Positions 54,951 through 64,000 of a stretch of DNA of 64,000 nt are shown in pieces. How positions within the stretch are numbered: the stretch's first letter is position 1; each line of letters begins with the position of its first letter. The DNA comes from Delphinapterus leucas (Eukaryota > Chordata > Mammalia > Artiodactyla > Monodontidae). The position numbers and the translations under genes are program-made. The notes beneath the pieces are model-generated. The model saw nothing but the letters and a program-made list of their open reading frames with translations. It was not told where the DNA came from and did no database searches. Location: contig NW_022098045.1 of NCBI RefSeq assembly GCF_002288925.2, forward strand, positions 1,748,237 to 1,812,236, written 5' to 3'.

Positions 54951-55990
54951 TATTCATTAGTTTTTGTCACTATTGGTTCCAGAGTGTTTGACTTCTAAGC
55001 TGTTGTTTTAAACTAGGTTATTCATGTGGCCTTGCTGGTAGAGATCATCTTCATCTGAAACTATTCAGAGTTGTGTAAAGTCGTTTAGCCAGAGTAGAAG
55101 AACAATCTTTCCTTTTTCCAAGCTCATGACCCCATTTTGGACACCCACTAGTGCCTTGCTTCCTGTCTTGAGATTCTTCAGCTCAAAGCCCATCCATGGA
55201 GATGACTGATGTCCCGAGAAGCTTTTGGTCACCAACCCTAACCACTTTCTGAATGTCTCTGTTGTTGAAGGATCGTGTAGATATTCCCAAGGGAAGGGTG
55301 GAGTTCCCACTGTTTCTTTAATAACATTCATGTAAAACATTATCTATTGAACATTGATATTATACAACCATAATTCTCAGTCAGAGGCTGTTTGTCCACA
55401 AACTCACAATATTTACTTCTGCTGGAAGAATATCTATTTTCCTCATATTTATTTTCATTGAAAATTGATACCAGCTAGACGGTCTTGTTTCCTATAAAAG
55501 TCTACAATATGTTTTTAGAGAAATAATTCTAAATTTAGAAGTTTCTTCCCTAAACTTTATTATCTTTACAACATATTTCAGCTATCAGACTCAAAACTAA
55601 ACAAAAAATTCCAATGAAAGCCAAATTATGGCTACAGTCAGGGGAATAATAATCAATTCATATTGAAAATAATGGTTATTGGTTATAAAAATGCAATATG
55701 TGTTCAGACTAGAAAATATAAATCATAATGCCTAAATGATATGCTTGTATTAATGTTTCTTGCCATTATACTATGACTTTTTTCCATCTCAATTACGGAA
55801 TACATTTGTTTTCCATAAAGTCATTTCCAATTTTTCTTTATATGAGTAGAGCTGTCTCTTATTCTGGTACCAATAGTCTCACATGTTAGATGGGTAAAAT
55901 ATTAATCATATTTTACCATAAAATATGTAATTGTATTAATAAACAACAGATGGTGAGTTGATGCCCCTCTAAGAAATCTATGCTACAGGA
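54951..55990. other. Unassigned AT-rich sequence
   Basis: A 91-codon frame at 55065-55340 (-) lies in a slightly GC-richer island and has no domain I recognise. The rest is AT-rich and featureless. Confidence 0.45.
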
Positions 55991-55992
55991 GT

Positions 55993-56160
55993 GTCTTAGT
56001 CTGTTTGGGCTGCTATAACAAAATCCCGCAGACTGGTGGCTTATAAAGAGCAGAAATTTATTTCCCACAGCTCTGGGCCTTACTACTTCCCAAAGGTTCC
56101 ACCTTTTATTACCACCACTTTGGGGGTTAAGATTTCAACATTCAGACCATAGCAAGGAGT
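55993..56160 (-). mobile_element. MaLR-type LTR end (antisense), internally deleted
   Basis: GTGTCTTAGTCTGTTTGGGCTGCTATAACAAAATCC, then GACTGGTGGCTTATAAAGAGCAGAAATTTATTTCCC is the antisense 3' end of an MLT1/MST-like LTR. It jumps to CCACTTTGGGGGTTAAGATTTCAACATTCAGACCAT, the opposite end of the same kind of element. Most of the body is missing. Confidence 0.7.
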
Positions 56161-56164
56161 AATT

Positions 56165-56395
56165 AAGAATATAGTTTCTGAAGTTTAACAGCATATCCTT
56201 AAACACCATTTACCAGCTGTGTGACTTTGGACAAGTTTCTTAATCCCAGTAAATCTCAGTTTCCTTCTCTATACAATGAGAATAATGTTAGTATCTACCT
56301 CTCAAGGTTGCTGAAGAAATTAAATAAAATCATGTACCAAATGTTTATAAAAGCATGCCTGGAATAAAATAAACAGTAACTTAATTGTTAGCCCT
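56165..56395 (+). mobile_element. MIR SINE (sense)
   Basis: TTTACCAGCTGTGTGACTTTGGACAAGTTTCTTAATC, CTCAGTTTCCTTCTCTATAC, GAGAATAATGTTAGTATCTACC and GAAATTAAATAAAATCATG are the MIR core in order. One of the clearest MIR copies here. Confidence 0.92.
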
Positions 56396-56732
56396 TCCTA
56401 TTTATCTTATTTTTTAAATCATTTCTCTGATTTTGGGATAAAATAAGTTAGCTAAACTTTTTTACCAGTAATTTATCTTGTCTGTGAGAAAAATAATTCA
56501 GTACTATTCTATCCAATTCATTTTTAAAGCAGTTATTTTGAAGTCACTCTATAAAGCTGCTGAACACTGGAGGTTACAAAAGTGGAACCAAAATTGATCC
56601 TTGCCTTCGTTGCACATAAAATTAATTTGGGGGACAACACTCACATGTAAAGTGGTTAAATAACCAGGTAAGGCAGTCCGTAATTTAGTGCTACAGTTAG
56701 GAGTTCAGACATAAATTTGGAAAGGCATTCTA
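56396..56732. other. Unassigned sequence
   Basis: Nothing recognised. Confidence 0.4.
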
Positions 56733-57111
56733 AAAACTTAGAGGGCTTCCCTGGTGGCACAGTGGTTGGGAGTCCGCCTACCAATGCAGGGGACATGGGT
56801 TCGAGCCCTGGTCCGGGAAGATCCCACACGTCGTGGAGCAACTAGGCCCGTGTGCCACAACTACTGATCCTGTGCTCTAGGGCTTGTGAGCCACAACTAC
56901 TGAGCCCACGTGCCACAGCTACTAAAGCCCACGTGCCTAGAGCCCCTGCTCTGCAACAAGAGAAGCCACCACAATGAGAAGCCTGCACACTGCAACAAAG
57001 AGTAGCTCCCACTTGCCACAACTAGAGAAAGCCTGCGCGCAGCAACGAAGACCCAACACAGCCAAAATTAATAAATAAATAAATAAATAAAATAAATAAA
57101 TAAAACTTAGA
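56733..57111 (+). mobile_element. Long CHR SINE with internal duplication
   Basis: Body 56743-57101, about 360 bp including an (AAAT)n tail. The head GGCTTCCCTGGTGGCACAGTGG and B box GGTTCGAGCCC are intact. The block starting GTGCCACAACTACTGA occurs twice (near 56852 and again, diverged, near 56887), and a third related GTGCCACAGCTACTAAAGCCC follows. This makes the copy longer than the other long form at 45101. The duplication AAAACTTAGA is perfect at 56733-56742 and 57102-57111. Confidence 0.93.
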
Positions 57112-57620
57112 AACCAATGAGAACTGGAGTAACCATGGAAAAGTTGAGATTTAGGCTGATAAAGAGGAAGGTTGGAGGAAAGAGCATATTAATCAAAAGA
57201 TGAGATCTGGTAAAAAAAAAAATCTCAGAAAACATGAAGTAGCCAGAAAAACATGAATAGTGTGGCATAGTTCAGGGTGTGTGTCGATGGATACTGGAAT
57301 GGAGGAGTACCTTGAATGCCCAGCTGTATAGTAGGCAATGAGGAACCATGAGATGGTATGAACAGATGAGTAAGAGGGCAAGAGTATAAGAATGCTAGTT
57401 TGGAAAGGCTGCAGGTTGGGTAGAGGAAAAAAGGAGGTAGTTTGCAGATTGGATAGGAGAAAGAGGAGACTGGAGGAAGGAAAATCAGTTAGGAAACTAT
57501 TACACTCATCCAAGAAGAAGGCGATGAAGTCCTGGAGTAAGCTGGTGACAGAAAGGGGCAGACAGTATAATTTTGTCAAAGATGAATTGATAGGACTGGG
57601 CAAATTCATTGGATGTATGG
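57112..57620 (-). mobile_element. LINE-2 fragment (antisense)
   Basis: The purine-rich + strand order TTGAATGCCCAGCTGTATAG, GAATGCTAGTTTGGAAAGGC, AGTTAGGAAACTATTACACTCATCCAAG and GTCCTGGAGTAAGCTGGTGAC matches antisense L2 (the 'gaccagttaggaggctattgcaataatccagg' region). The frames at 57193-57609 (-) and 57392-57625 (+) are the two strands of this fragment. The - frame is in the pyrimidine-rich L2 sense strand but shows no intact ORF2 motif. Confidence 0.7.
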
Positions 57621-58519
57621 GGTGAAGTAAAAGGATGAGAAACTGGCTCGAATTCTAATCATAAAAATCCAAGGACAGATGTGTCCTCCTGCAGTCATCT
57701 AAATCCTTTCCACCTACGCTGTCCTCACAAAACTTACACGACCATGTTTGAGAATCCCAGGGATATAGTACCTAAAACCTATATTCAACAACACTGGCAA
57801 TATAAATTTTGAAAAGCAAAGTTTAAAATCTGTATACTCAGAATATTTTACAAATAATAGTCTATCTACTTAGCATTTTTCACCACACGCCTCTATTTAT
57901 TCACAGTGCCGTTAAAAATGTTCAGCGTTCATTCCTGAAACAAACCCTGGACTTCTGGATCCAACAGTAGAGTCAATTATATGATTGCTTAAACATCAAA
58001 GCTTTTCTTCACTAATGTCCTTACCAGGGGACATAAATAGGCAGGTCTTTTCTCTCCGGTTGAGGCAAATGCCTATGTAGTTCAAACCAGCATACTGTAC
58101 ATTCCTGGGTGATTTTATGTGTTTGATTGTTGGCAGATGGAATATCTGCTTTTCCCATTGCTATCAACTGAATGTGTGCAGTGCACACCCTGCTCAAAGC
58201 AGACCTGTTTTGTCGGGTAGAAGTCAGGGCTCACTGCCCTGGGACAGCCCATTTCTTGGAAATGCTCATAGGATCTTCATTTTCCCTTTTTGAGGTGTAC
58301 AAGGAAAATATTACTCTGGGGAAATATCAAAGGATTTCTTGGGGAAATATCAAAGGATTTCTTGACATCAGCCAAAGAAACAGGTGCATGTATATTTGAT
58401 TTGATAAAAAATGGGGGATACGAGTACAGTGGCCAGAGTCCAAGCATATCATTCCTCCTGTTAACAATTTCAATGGTCCACTCAGAAAACTTCCCTCCTC
58501 AGTATCACTGTCTCCATAA
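57621..58519. other. Unassigned, with a perfect 23-bp tandem duplication
   Basis: 58318-58340 and 58341-58363 are identical (GGGGAAATATCAAAGGATTT and three more bases). Frames at 58172-58399 and 58290-58715 cross it in different frames and are not supported as genes. Confidence 0.5.
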
Positions 58520-58950
58520 TAATTTGAATGCCTTAGTTTGGAATTCAAGCTCCTTCACAATCTGGCCCCAGCTGACCTTTCCAGCCATATTATGCACTAC
58601 ACCCATTCAAGATCCTGCCAGACTAAGCTACTCTCTGTTCCCTGATCCTCAACCCAAGCTCGATTCTTGCTTATGCACTTTCTTCAACTTAAAATTATCT
58701 TCCCCTACAGTCTAAATTCTCAGCATCCTAAAAGTCCCATTCATTCACCAATCAAGTAAAGACTTTTCCCCTCCCCCAGGGAGAAATCAGCTTTCACTCC
58801 TTTATCTTCCCATTGCAAGTTACTCATATTTCTCTGATGGTACTTCCAATTTCTACCTTGAATAATGGTCAATTATTATGTGGACTGTATACTTCTTGGA
58901 CAGTTCATGACTGATTCATCTTTGAGCTCTCCACCATAAGGTCTTGCATC
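58520..58950 (+). mobile_element. LINE-2 3' region (sense)
   Basis: Clear L2 order: AGTTTGGAATTCAAGCTCCTTCACAATCTGGCCCCAGC, GACCTTTCCAGCCATATTATGCAC, GACTAAGCTACTCTCTGTTCCC, TTATGCACTTTCTTCAACTT and GGACTGTATACTTCTTGGAC. Confidence 0.88.
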
Positions 58951-59110
58951 TATGACATAATGGAAAGAATACCTGGAGTGAGAAGATTTAGATTCAAGTC
59001 TGCCTCTTTCTGCTGTGTCACCATGGTCAAGACCCTTAACTTCTCTATCAGTTCCTAAATTTCAATATATTTTTTAGAGGGATTAGATGTGATAATGGCA
59101 TGAAAGCCAT
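58951..59110 (+). mobile_element. MIR SINE (sense)
   Basis: GATTCAAGTCTGCCTCTTTCTGCTGTGTCACC, then AAGACCCTTAACTTCTCTATCAG and GAGGGATTAGATGTGATAAT. Degenerate MIR. Confidence 0.75.
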
Positions 59111-59489
59111 TAATTAAACCATAAAACTTAGGATAACTGAATATATTGTATGATATCAAATTAATATTAATATATCGTGTATGCGAAAACTTACAGTGAA
59201 AAAATAAATATATTTCTTGACATTGCTGGAAAGATTATTTATTCTTCTGTATAACCTCATATACCTGACCAATTCTTTTCACAATTGGGACACTCCCAAA
59301 TTGGACCTGCTCATGAGAAGAGGACAAACTAAAATATGATCCTGTCACTAAAATTGCTGAGCCTTCCTCCCGTCTCCTAATCATTGGTCTAGCATCCTGG
59401 CATTTTTATACTATTGCCAGGCTATGTTACAGTCATTCACGAAAGCTGCCAGTAAGGTGAAACTGAGGTAGTCAGTCACTGAAACCAAA
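59111..59489. other. Unassigned AT-rich sequence
   Basis: Nothing recognised. Confidence 0.4.
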
Positions 59490-59720
59490 AAGACCACTAT
59501 TTATTCATTCACTCCACAAATATTTATTGAGTGTACTTAAGGGCCAGGCACTCTTCTGGGTTCTAGAGTTAGAGAGGTGTGTAAGAAAAAATTCCTTCTT
59601 CCTCTTGAGATGTTTATAAACTAGTAGAGGAGAAATTTGAGCTCACATACAATTTCATTGCAGTACAGCATGGTATGTTAGGTTTTAGAGTGAGGTAGAA
59701 GTAGAGAGTGGCCAAGAAAG
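59490..59720 (-). mobile_element. LINE-2 3' end (antisense)
   Basis: TTATTCATTCACTCCACAAATATTTATTGAGTGTAC then GCCAGGCACTCTTCTGGGTTC is the antisense L2 tail. It continues to about 59720 with GAGAGTGGCCAAGAAAG-type text. Confidence 0.85.
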
Positions 59721-60105
59721 AGCTTACCTGATGAAACTAATTCTACGGTTTACTATATCCATTCGTCATCAAGCAAAATGTATTCCCCACTTCAATGTGC
59801 CTTTAAAGTGCATTTAAGTTGAATCCATAGTGAAAAATGTGGATGGTGAGGATGTGATTTACACTGGTTCCCCACACTCAGTGCTGGACTTGAATCTTGA
59901 AATTCCCTAGAGAAAGGTTTGCTTGAAACTCAAGAATTATACTAAGTTTGTCTCTCATTATCCCTAACAAAAGGCCAAGGCTGGAAAGTACTGATTCTTA
60001 GAGTCCATTGGCCAAGGGTGAAAGGGAAAGCTGAAACAGAGTAGGAGAGTTAGATGTTGGTTAGTGTTGGAAAGAGAGGGATCCATTCTGCCACGCTGGG
60101 GCAGA

Positions 60106-60107
<2 letters not shown>
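59721..60107. other. Unassigned sequence
   Basis: No recognisable feature before the TG tract. Confidence 0.4.
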
Positions 60108-60150
<43 letters not shown>

Positions 60151-60178
60151 TGTGTCTGTGTGTGTCTGTGTGTGTGTT
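60108..60178. repeat. (TG)n microsatellite
   Basis: About 71 bp of TG repeats; the first ~40 bp are uninterrupted and later units are interrupted by CTG. The histidine/threonine-rich frames on the - strand at 59964-60368 and 60050-60271 are artefacts of this tract. Confidence 0.95.
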
Positions 60179-61240
60179 GTGGGAAGATGACTGAACACAT
60201 AGAAGTTTGGTGATAAAGCCTGAAGCAAACTCTGCCCTCCCTTTCTGGGAGGGTCCTAGAAGAGGGAGCAAGATCCTTGGATACCTGTAAACATGGTAGA
60301 GTGGTATAGCAGGGAGGCTGACAGGGTATGTTTAGTCTCTGGGGGCTCAGAAAGGACCAAGAAAACATTCAAAATGTCACTATTCCCTAGAGAAGCGGAG
60401 AGCTTCTTTATAAACTCTTTTTTTATTGACAGTGAATGACAACCACTGAATGTTATTATAATCACTCTTAAGTTGTATAAGCTAAGCATAATTTCCAGAC
60501 TTGATTTTATGTAATATCTACATGATCTGAATTTGAGAAAAATCTCCAAGTTGTAAATGAAAAAAGAAAATCCTGGAAATCAGGATTTTGTTTTAATTTT
60601 ATCGAGGTTCATGTAAGTTGAAGTAACACACAAAAAACTAAACTATCCATCTTATTTACATATTCTTCTCACTTATTTGGCATTTTATTGAGACATCCTC
60701 TTAGTTACTTAATTTACTTCGATCTGTGACACATGTCATCTCTGAAGACAGTTCTTCTTCTTGTTCTTGGAATTAATTTAGTAGTTTAAAGATCATTTAC
60801 AGTGGTTGGGTTTGCTCAGACAGTACCTGGGAATTCCTCTGTTTTGAGCATGCTTAGAAGATGATGAATCAGGGTAACGACAAAACACTAGGGAATGACT
60901 CCCACCGTGGTTCAATTTAGGTCATATTTTAAAAATTCTTGCTTCATCTCAAATTATTATCTCTTTTGTGGCCCAACATTTTGTAGTATGCATTTCAATA
61001 TTTCTAAAATCTTATAGAATTTTCTGTTGCCGATTAACACATTTATTTACCAATACAGTATGGACATTTAATTAGATAAAAATAGATCCTTCGTCCATGC
61101 TGTGAGTGCCTTTCTGAAGGTACTCACTGAAATATTAGAAAATATTTTATGGGTTTCTTAAGTGAGCCAACATTTGACTTTGTTAAACTGGAATATATTG
61201 ACAACATTATTTCTAATTTTGTATCGATTTGGAATTGTAC
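60179..61240. other. Unassigned AT-rich sequence
   Basis: 60590-60690 loosely resembles the antisense of an L1 3' end (TTTTAATTTTATCGAGGTTC), but too weakly to call. No gene. Confidence 0.4.
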
Positions 61241-61249
61241 AGGTAATAT

Positions 61250-61345
61250 AACACAGATACATATATACTGTATGTATACACACATATATATTGCTCATAT
61301 ATACACTGATACATATACACACACACATATATATATATAATTGTA
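61250..61345. repeat. (TA/CA)n compound microsatellite
   Basis: Alternating TATATA, CACACA and CATATACA units across nearly 100 bp. The small frames on both strands (61149-61355) are caused by it. Confidence 0.85.
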
Positions 61346-61367
61346 CAGATAACATAGCTCACACCCA

Positions 61368-61480
61368 CATATTTTTTTTATTGAGGTATATTTGTTTAAC
61401 AGTGTTGTGTTAGTTTCTACCGTACAGTGAAGTGAAGCAGAGTTCCCTGTGTCACATATTATTTTTATAGCACATAAGAA
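61368..61480 (-). mobile_element. LINE-1 3' UTR end (antisense), short
   Basis: TTTTTTTATTGAGGTATATTTGTTTAACAGTGTTGTGTTAGTTTC then GTACAGTGAAGTGA and GAGTTCCCTGTGTC are the antisense terminal ~110 bp of an L1 3' UTR with its poly(A) (T8). Severely 5'-truncated. Confidence 0.8.
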
Positions 61481-61519
61481 AATTGTTTAGCATGTGCAAC
61501 AATAGTTTTAAAAATACTC

Positions 61520-61860
61520 GTACTCCTTGACCCATTCATTCCTGTGGATCTGTTCTAAGGAAGTAATTATAAATACACAAGAAACATTAGCCATTAAAAT
61601 ATTTATTGCATCATTATTTGTGCTAGAGAGAAATCCAAAACTATTTACATTTACAGAATAGAAGAATGCTTAGGTAACTGGTATTACAGCTATTTGATGG
61701 AATATGATGCAAACAACACTTACAAAGATTCTATGACAATATGGAAAATGCTTATATTATAATGCTAATTGAAAAGGAATTTAGATACAAAATTGTACAT
61801 GCGCAGACAGAAACTGGAAAAGAAATAGTGCTCTCAAATTATCCGTTCTTTAGACATTTT
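61520..61860 (+). mobile_element. Old LINE-1 3' end (sense)
   Basis: CCTGTGGATCTGTTCTAAGG, AATTATAAATACACAAGAAACA, TTATTGCATCATTATTTGTG, GATGGAATATGATGCAAAC, ACAATATGGAAAATGCTTATATTATAATG, and GATACAAAATTGTACATG follow the 3' end of old L1M-class elements. Confidence 0.8.
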
Positions 61861-62024
61861 ACTCACTACTTAATTCTATTTCCTTTACAGGGAGAAAAAG
61901 AAAAAAAGCCCTAAACCTATACAGAGATATTTGCTTGAACCCAAATATCTAGTTGTTTTAAAGGTTACAAATTTCAACCAAACAAGGATTAAGTCCCTCT
62001 AGTTACAATACAGCACTTGGCATA
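61861..62024. other. Unassigned spacer
   Basis: Nothing recognised. Confidence 0.3.
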
Positions 62025-62140
62025 ATTGCTATGTGTTTTTGAATAATTTGTTTAACTTCCCTGAGTCAATTTCGTTTATAACGTAGTGATGATAATGCCA
62101 GCATCTTCATGAGATTTTGTGAGAACTAAATTAGTCTGTC
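62025..62140 (+). mobile_element. MIR fragment (sense)
   Basis: TTTGAATAATTTGTTTAACTTCCCTGAGTC, AGTGATGATAATGCCAGCATC and GAGATTTTGTGAGAACTAAAT fit the MIR 3' half. Confidence 0.7.
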
Positions 62141-64000
62141 TCTTTTGGTGTTGCATCAACAATGGCAGAGTAGTAAACACACTTATGTAGATATGCCAGA
62201 ACTCTTCAAATCAATAGGAAACAGAAACTTGAAGGGAAGAAGTAAGTAACTCACAGGAGGTAATTTTTTAAAAGGTCAGTTTTAAAAAACAAAAATTACA
62301 TCTCCCATGGTCTCAACCATCCCTCCTAACATCATCATGAAACTCCGTCATAGTCCATACATGTACAATCTGAAAATCAACCTACAGCTTGAGAAGCTTC
62401 TTAAGGATCTTGCCTTGGTTGTCACCCACCTCTTTCCCTTATTAATAGTTTTCCCAGGCTAAAAACTAGCCTGAGGTGACATCAAAGAAACCAGAGGGTG
62501 CTACTGGATTCATTCTCAGATCTCAGATCCCCTGAATGATTCTCCAAATTTTCAAGCAAAAAATCTGCTGTGGGGTAAAGGGGTGTGTAGCTGAGATACT
62601 CTATAGTCTGTCCAGCATAATCCCATCAGAAGTCCAGGTTAGGCCAAATTCTCGACTGCCCCTTCCAATTGGCAAGGTGGAAAATCCTATGCCTCTGTGG
62701 TTTAGCTACCAATTGTTTTAAATAATGACTTTTCTGATGCCACAGGCTGCTGAGTCAAAATAATACTGGGTCGTAAAAGAGGAACTCCTTTACCAAAAAT
62801 TGTCTCCATACAGATTGCACTGGAGACTAGCAGAGGGGAAAGGAGAGCATCTACTTTCTTTTTGTTAACATCAAGGTTAGTAGTGGAGGGCAACCAGGAA
62901 AGCTGAAACCTTTTAAGTCCTTTTTAAGTGAAAAATCTCAAATCAGAACATGTACTCCTGGGAATCTCCAGAGTTTATAACGTCTGACCCTGACACTAGA
63001 CATACTTTGTGCTGCCATAGTTAAAATTGCAAACTAGTTCTCTCTTCAAATGGTATTTGCTTGCCTCATGACACGTGCTACAGTGATAGATTTGACAGAA
63101 GAGAGAAAGGAAATAAGAGTTCAGGTTTGGCGTCTCTTTTGTGACGTCTCTATGCTGGCACCTAGCTTTTTCTTTGTAAAGAAAAAACTTGGTACAAAGT
63201 TTTTGTGGTACAAACTTGGCCTTCACTTACATTCCCGCCTAGGCACCCAAGATATTTCCTGAGAAGTTAGACCACCATGAGCTGTATCTGGAGTGCAGTG
63301 CAGTGCATAGGTTTTCACATAGTTTCACACTTTATGATCACTCCCATGAGATTTTTGAGGCAGGAAGCTGCACTGTAACATCTTCAAACCTGGATGGACA
63401 TTTGGCTACACCTAAGTAGAATTTCCTTTTTTTTTTTTTCCCTCAGATTCAAATATAACAGGAGCCAAGTGATGAGAACAGGGGGTACCCTCTATTCTTG
63501 GTATGAAAAGATTAAGAGAAAGGGCTTAGTGATGTTCTTAGTACATAGTCGACACTTTCAGAACATTGAACTTAGTGAAATGGATTCTCCCCACCAATGA
63601 GAAAGGGAGACAGGCAGACAAGCACGCATGACAGTGTGCTGATCTGAGTTTATATAAGCTGGTGAGTAAGTGGGCCTAAGAGTACCAGGGCCCAGGCAGA
63701 AGCAGGTGGAAACACATCAGGTGGAAATAAGTAGTGAGAATGGGAACAGGAGAGAGAAGAGAGGCCACTTAATAGACAGTCTGAAAATTAGGCTCATGAT
63801 GTGAAATGTTAAATTTTGACAACTTAAACAATATGAATATCATAGCTTTGTATCTTAAATTTGGTATTTGGGAGGGGGGATGGGAAAAGAAAAGTATATA
63901 AGCATAGGTATGCATAAAGTTTATAACCACATCCTAAAATAAAGACTGATCTCACAATCTTGTAAAAAGTTATTGTGCAATATTTAAGATACACACAGGT
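62141..64000. other. Unassigned sequence
   Basis: Frames at 62536-62721, 62702-62893, 62996-63262 and 63394-63600 are short, overlap on both strands in part, and lack domains. A T12 tract lies near 63428-63439. No repeat family, gene or RNA that I can support. The window ends inside this stretch. Confidence 0.45.

Noticed and set aside
55065..55340. 91-codon frame on the - strand, considered as a processed pseudogene exon
   Set aside because: I could not relate it to any protein, and found no poly(A) tail or TSD around it.
57193..57609. 138-codon frame on the - strand
   Set aside because: It lies in an antisense LINE-2 fragment; its leucine/serine-rich composition is that of the pyrimidine-rich L2 strand, with no ORF2 catalytic motif.
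58290..58715. 141-codon frame on the + strand
   Set aside because: The first part crosses a 23-bp tandem duplication that shifts frame, and the second part is LINE-2 sequence.
59964..60368. 134-codon frame with a histidine/threonine repeat
   Set aside because: Produced by translation of the (TG)n microsatellite.

Overview
This window looks like mammalian nuclear DNA, most likely cetacean (whale or dolphin). The strongest sign is a dense set of tRNA-derived SINEs of the CHR-1 and CHR-2 type. These begin with a GGCTTCCCTGGTGG-like 5' end, carry A- and B-box promoter motifs and end in poly(A), and many are flanked by perfect or near-perfect target-site duplications (TSDs). CHR SINEs are known from cetaceans and their relatives. 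I saw no Alu, rodent B1/B2, pig PRE-1 or ruminant BovB. The LINE-1 protein fragments and 3' ends are of the non-primate, cetartiodactyl kind. The species assignment is an inference from repeats only.

I find no host protein-coding gene, no canonical RNA gene and no CRISPR array. The long open frames belong to LINE-1/LINE-2 copies or are chance frames inside repeats. One unassigned 146-codon frame (47176-47616) ends next to a strong splice-donor-like GTAAGT and is flagged as a weak candidate. The window is therefore either a gene desert or the inside of a very large intron.

Layout. 1-6.7 kb: AT-rich background with an LTR-like element, a MER2/Tigger-type DNA transposon and an old antisense L1. 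6.7-10.5 kb: two antisense L1 3' ends in tandem, the second belonging to a large 5'-inverted (twin-primed) L1. 11.4-14.8 kb: a CHR-2 SINE, an old L1 carrying a CHR-1 SINE, MER5A and MIR. 15.2-16.9 kb: L2, then a hAT-type transposon split by an L1 that is itself followed by a CHR-2 SINE, all resolved by TSDs. 18-23 kb: old L1, MaLR LTR, three CHR-2 SINEs, a Tigger1-like deletion derivative, MIR and an LTR-like repeat. 24-29 kb: MIR, L2, a palindromic transposon and a (CA)n tract. 29.35-31.95 kb: the best-preserved L1, twin-primed with an apparently gap-free breakpoint. 32-36.7 kb: mostly unassigned, with one deleted CHR-1-like SINE. 36.7-40.5 kb: old L1 segments interrupted by an MLT1-type LTR and a scrambled L1. 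42.6-43.4 kb: a very short twin-primed L1 with a 16-bp TSD, and a long CHR SINE. 43.5-57.1 kb: MaLR LTR, a SINE-in-SINE pair around a (TA)n tract, an ERV-like stretch, another CHR-1-like SINE beside a second copy of the palindromic transposon, an L2 carrying two hAT fossils, and a long CHR SINE. 57-64 kb: L2, MIR, a (TG)n tract and old L1 ends.

Nothing here acts as a gene system. The biology is retrotransposition history: autonomous L1s, CHR SINEs that depend on the L1 machinery, older MIR/L2, DNA-transposon fossils and LTRs. The most informative signals are the three separate 5'-inverted L1s and the nested insertions that order events in time.
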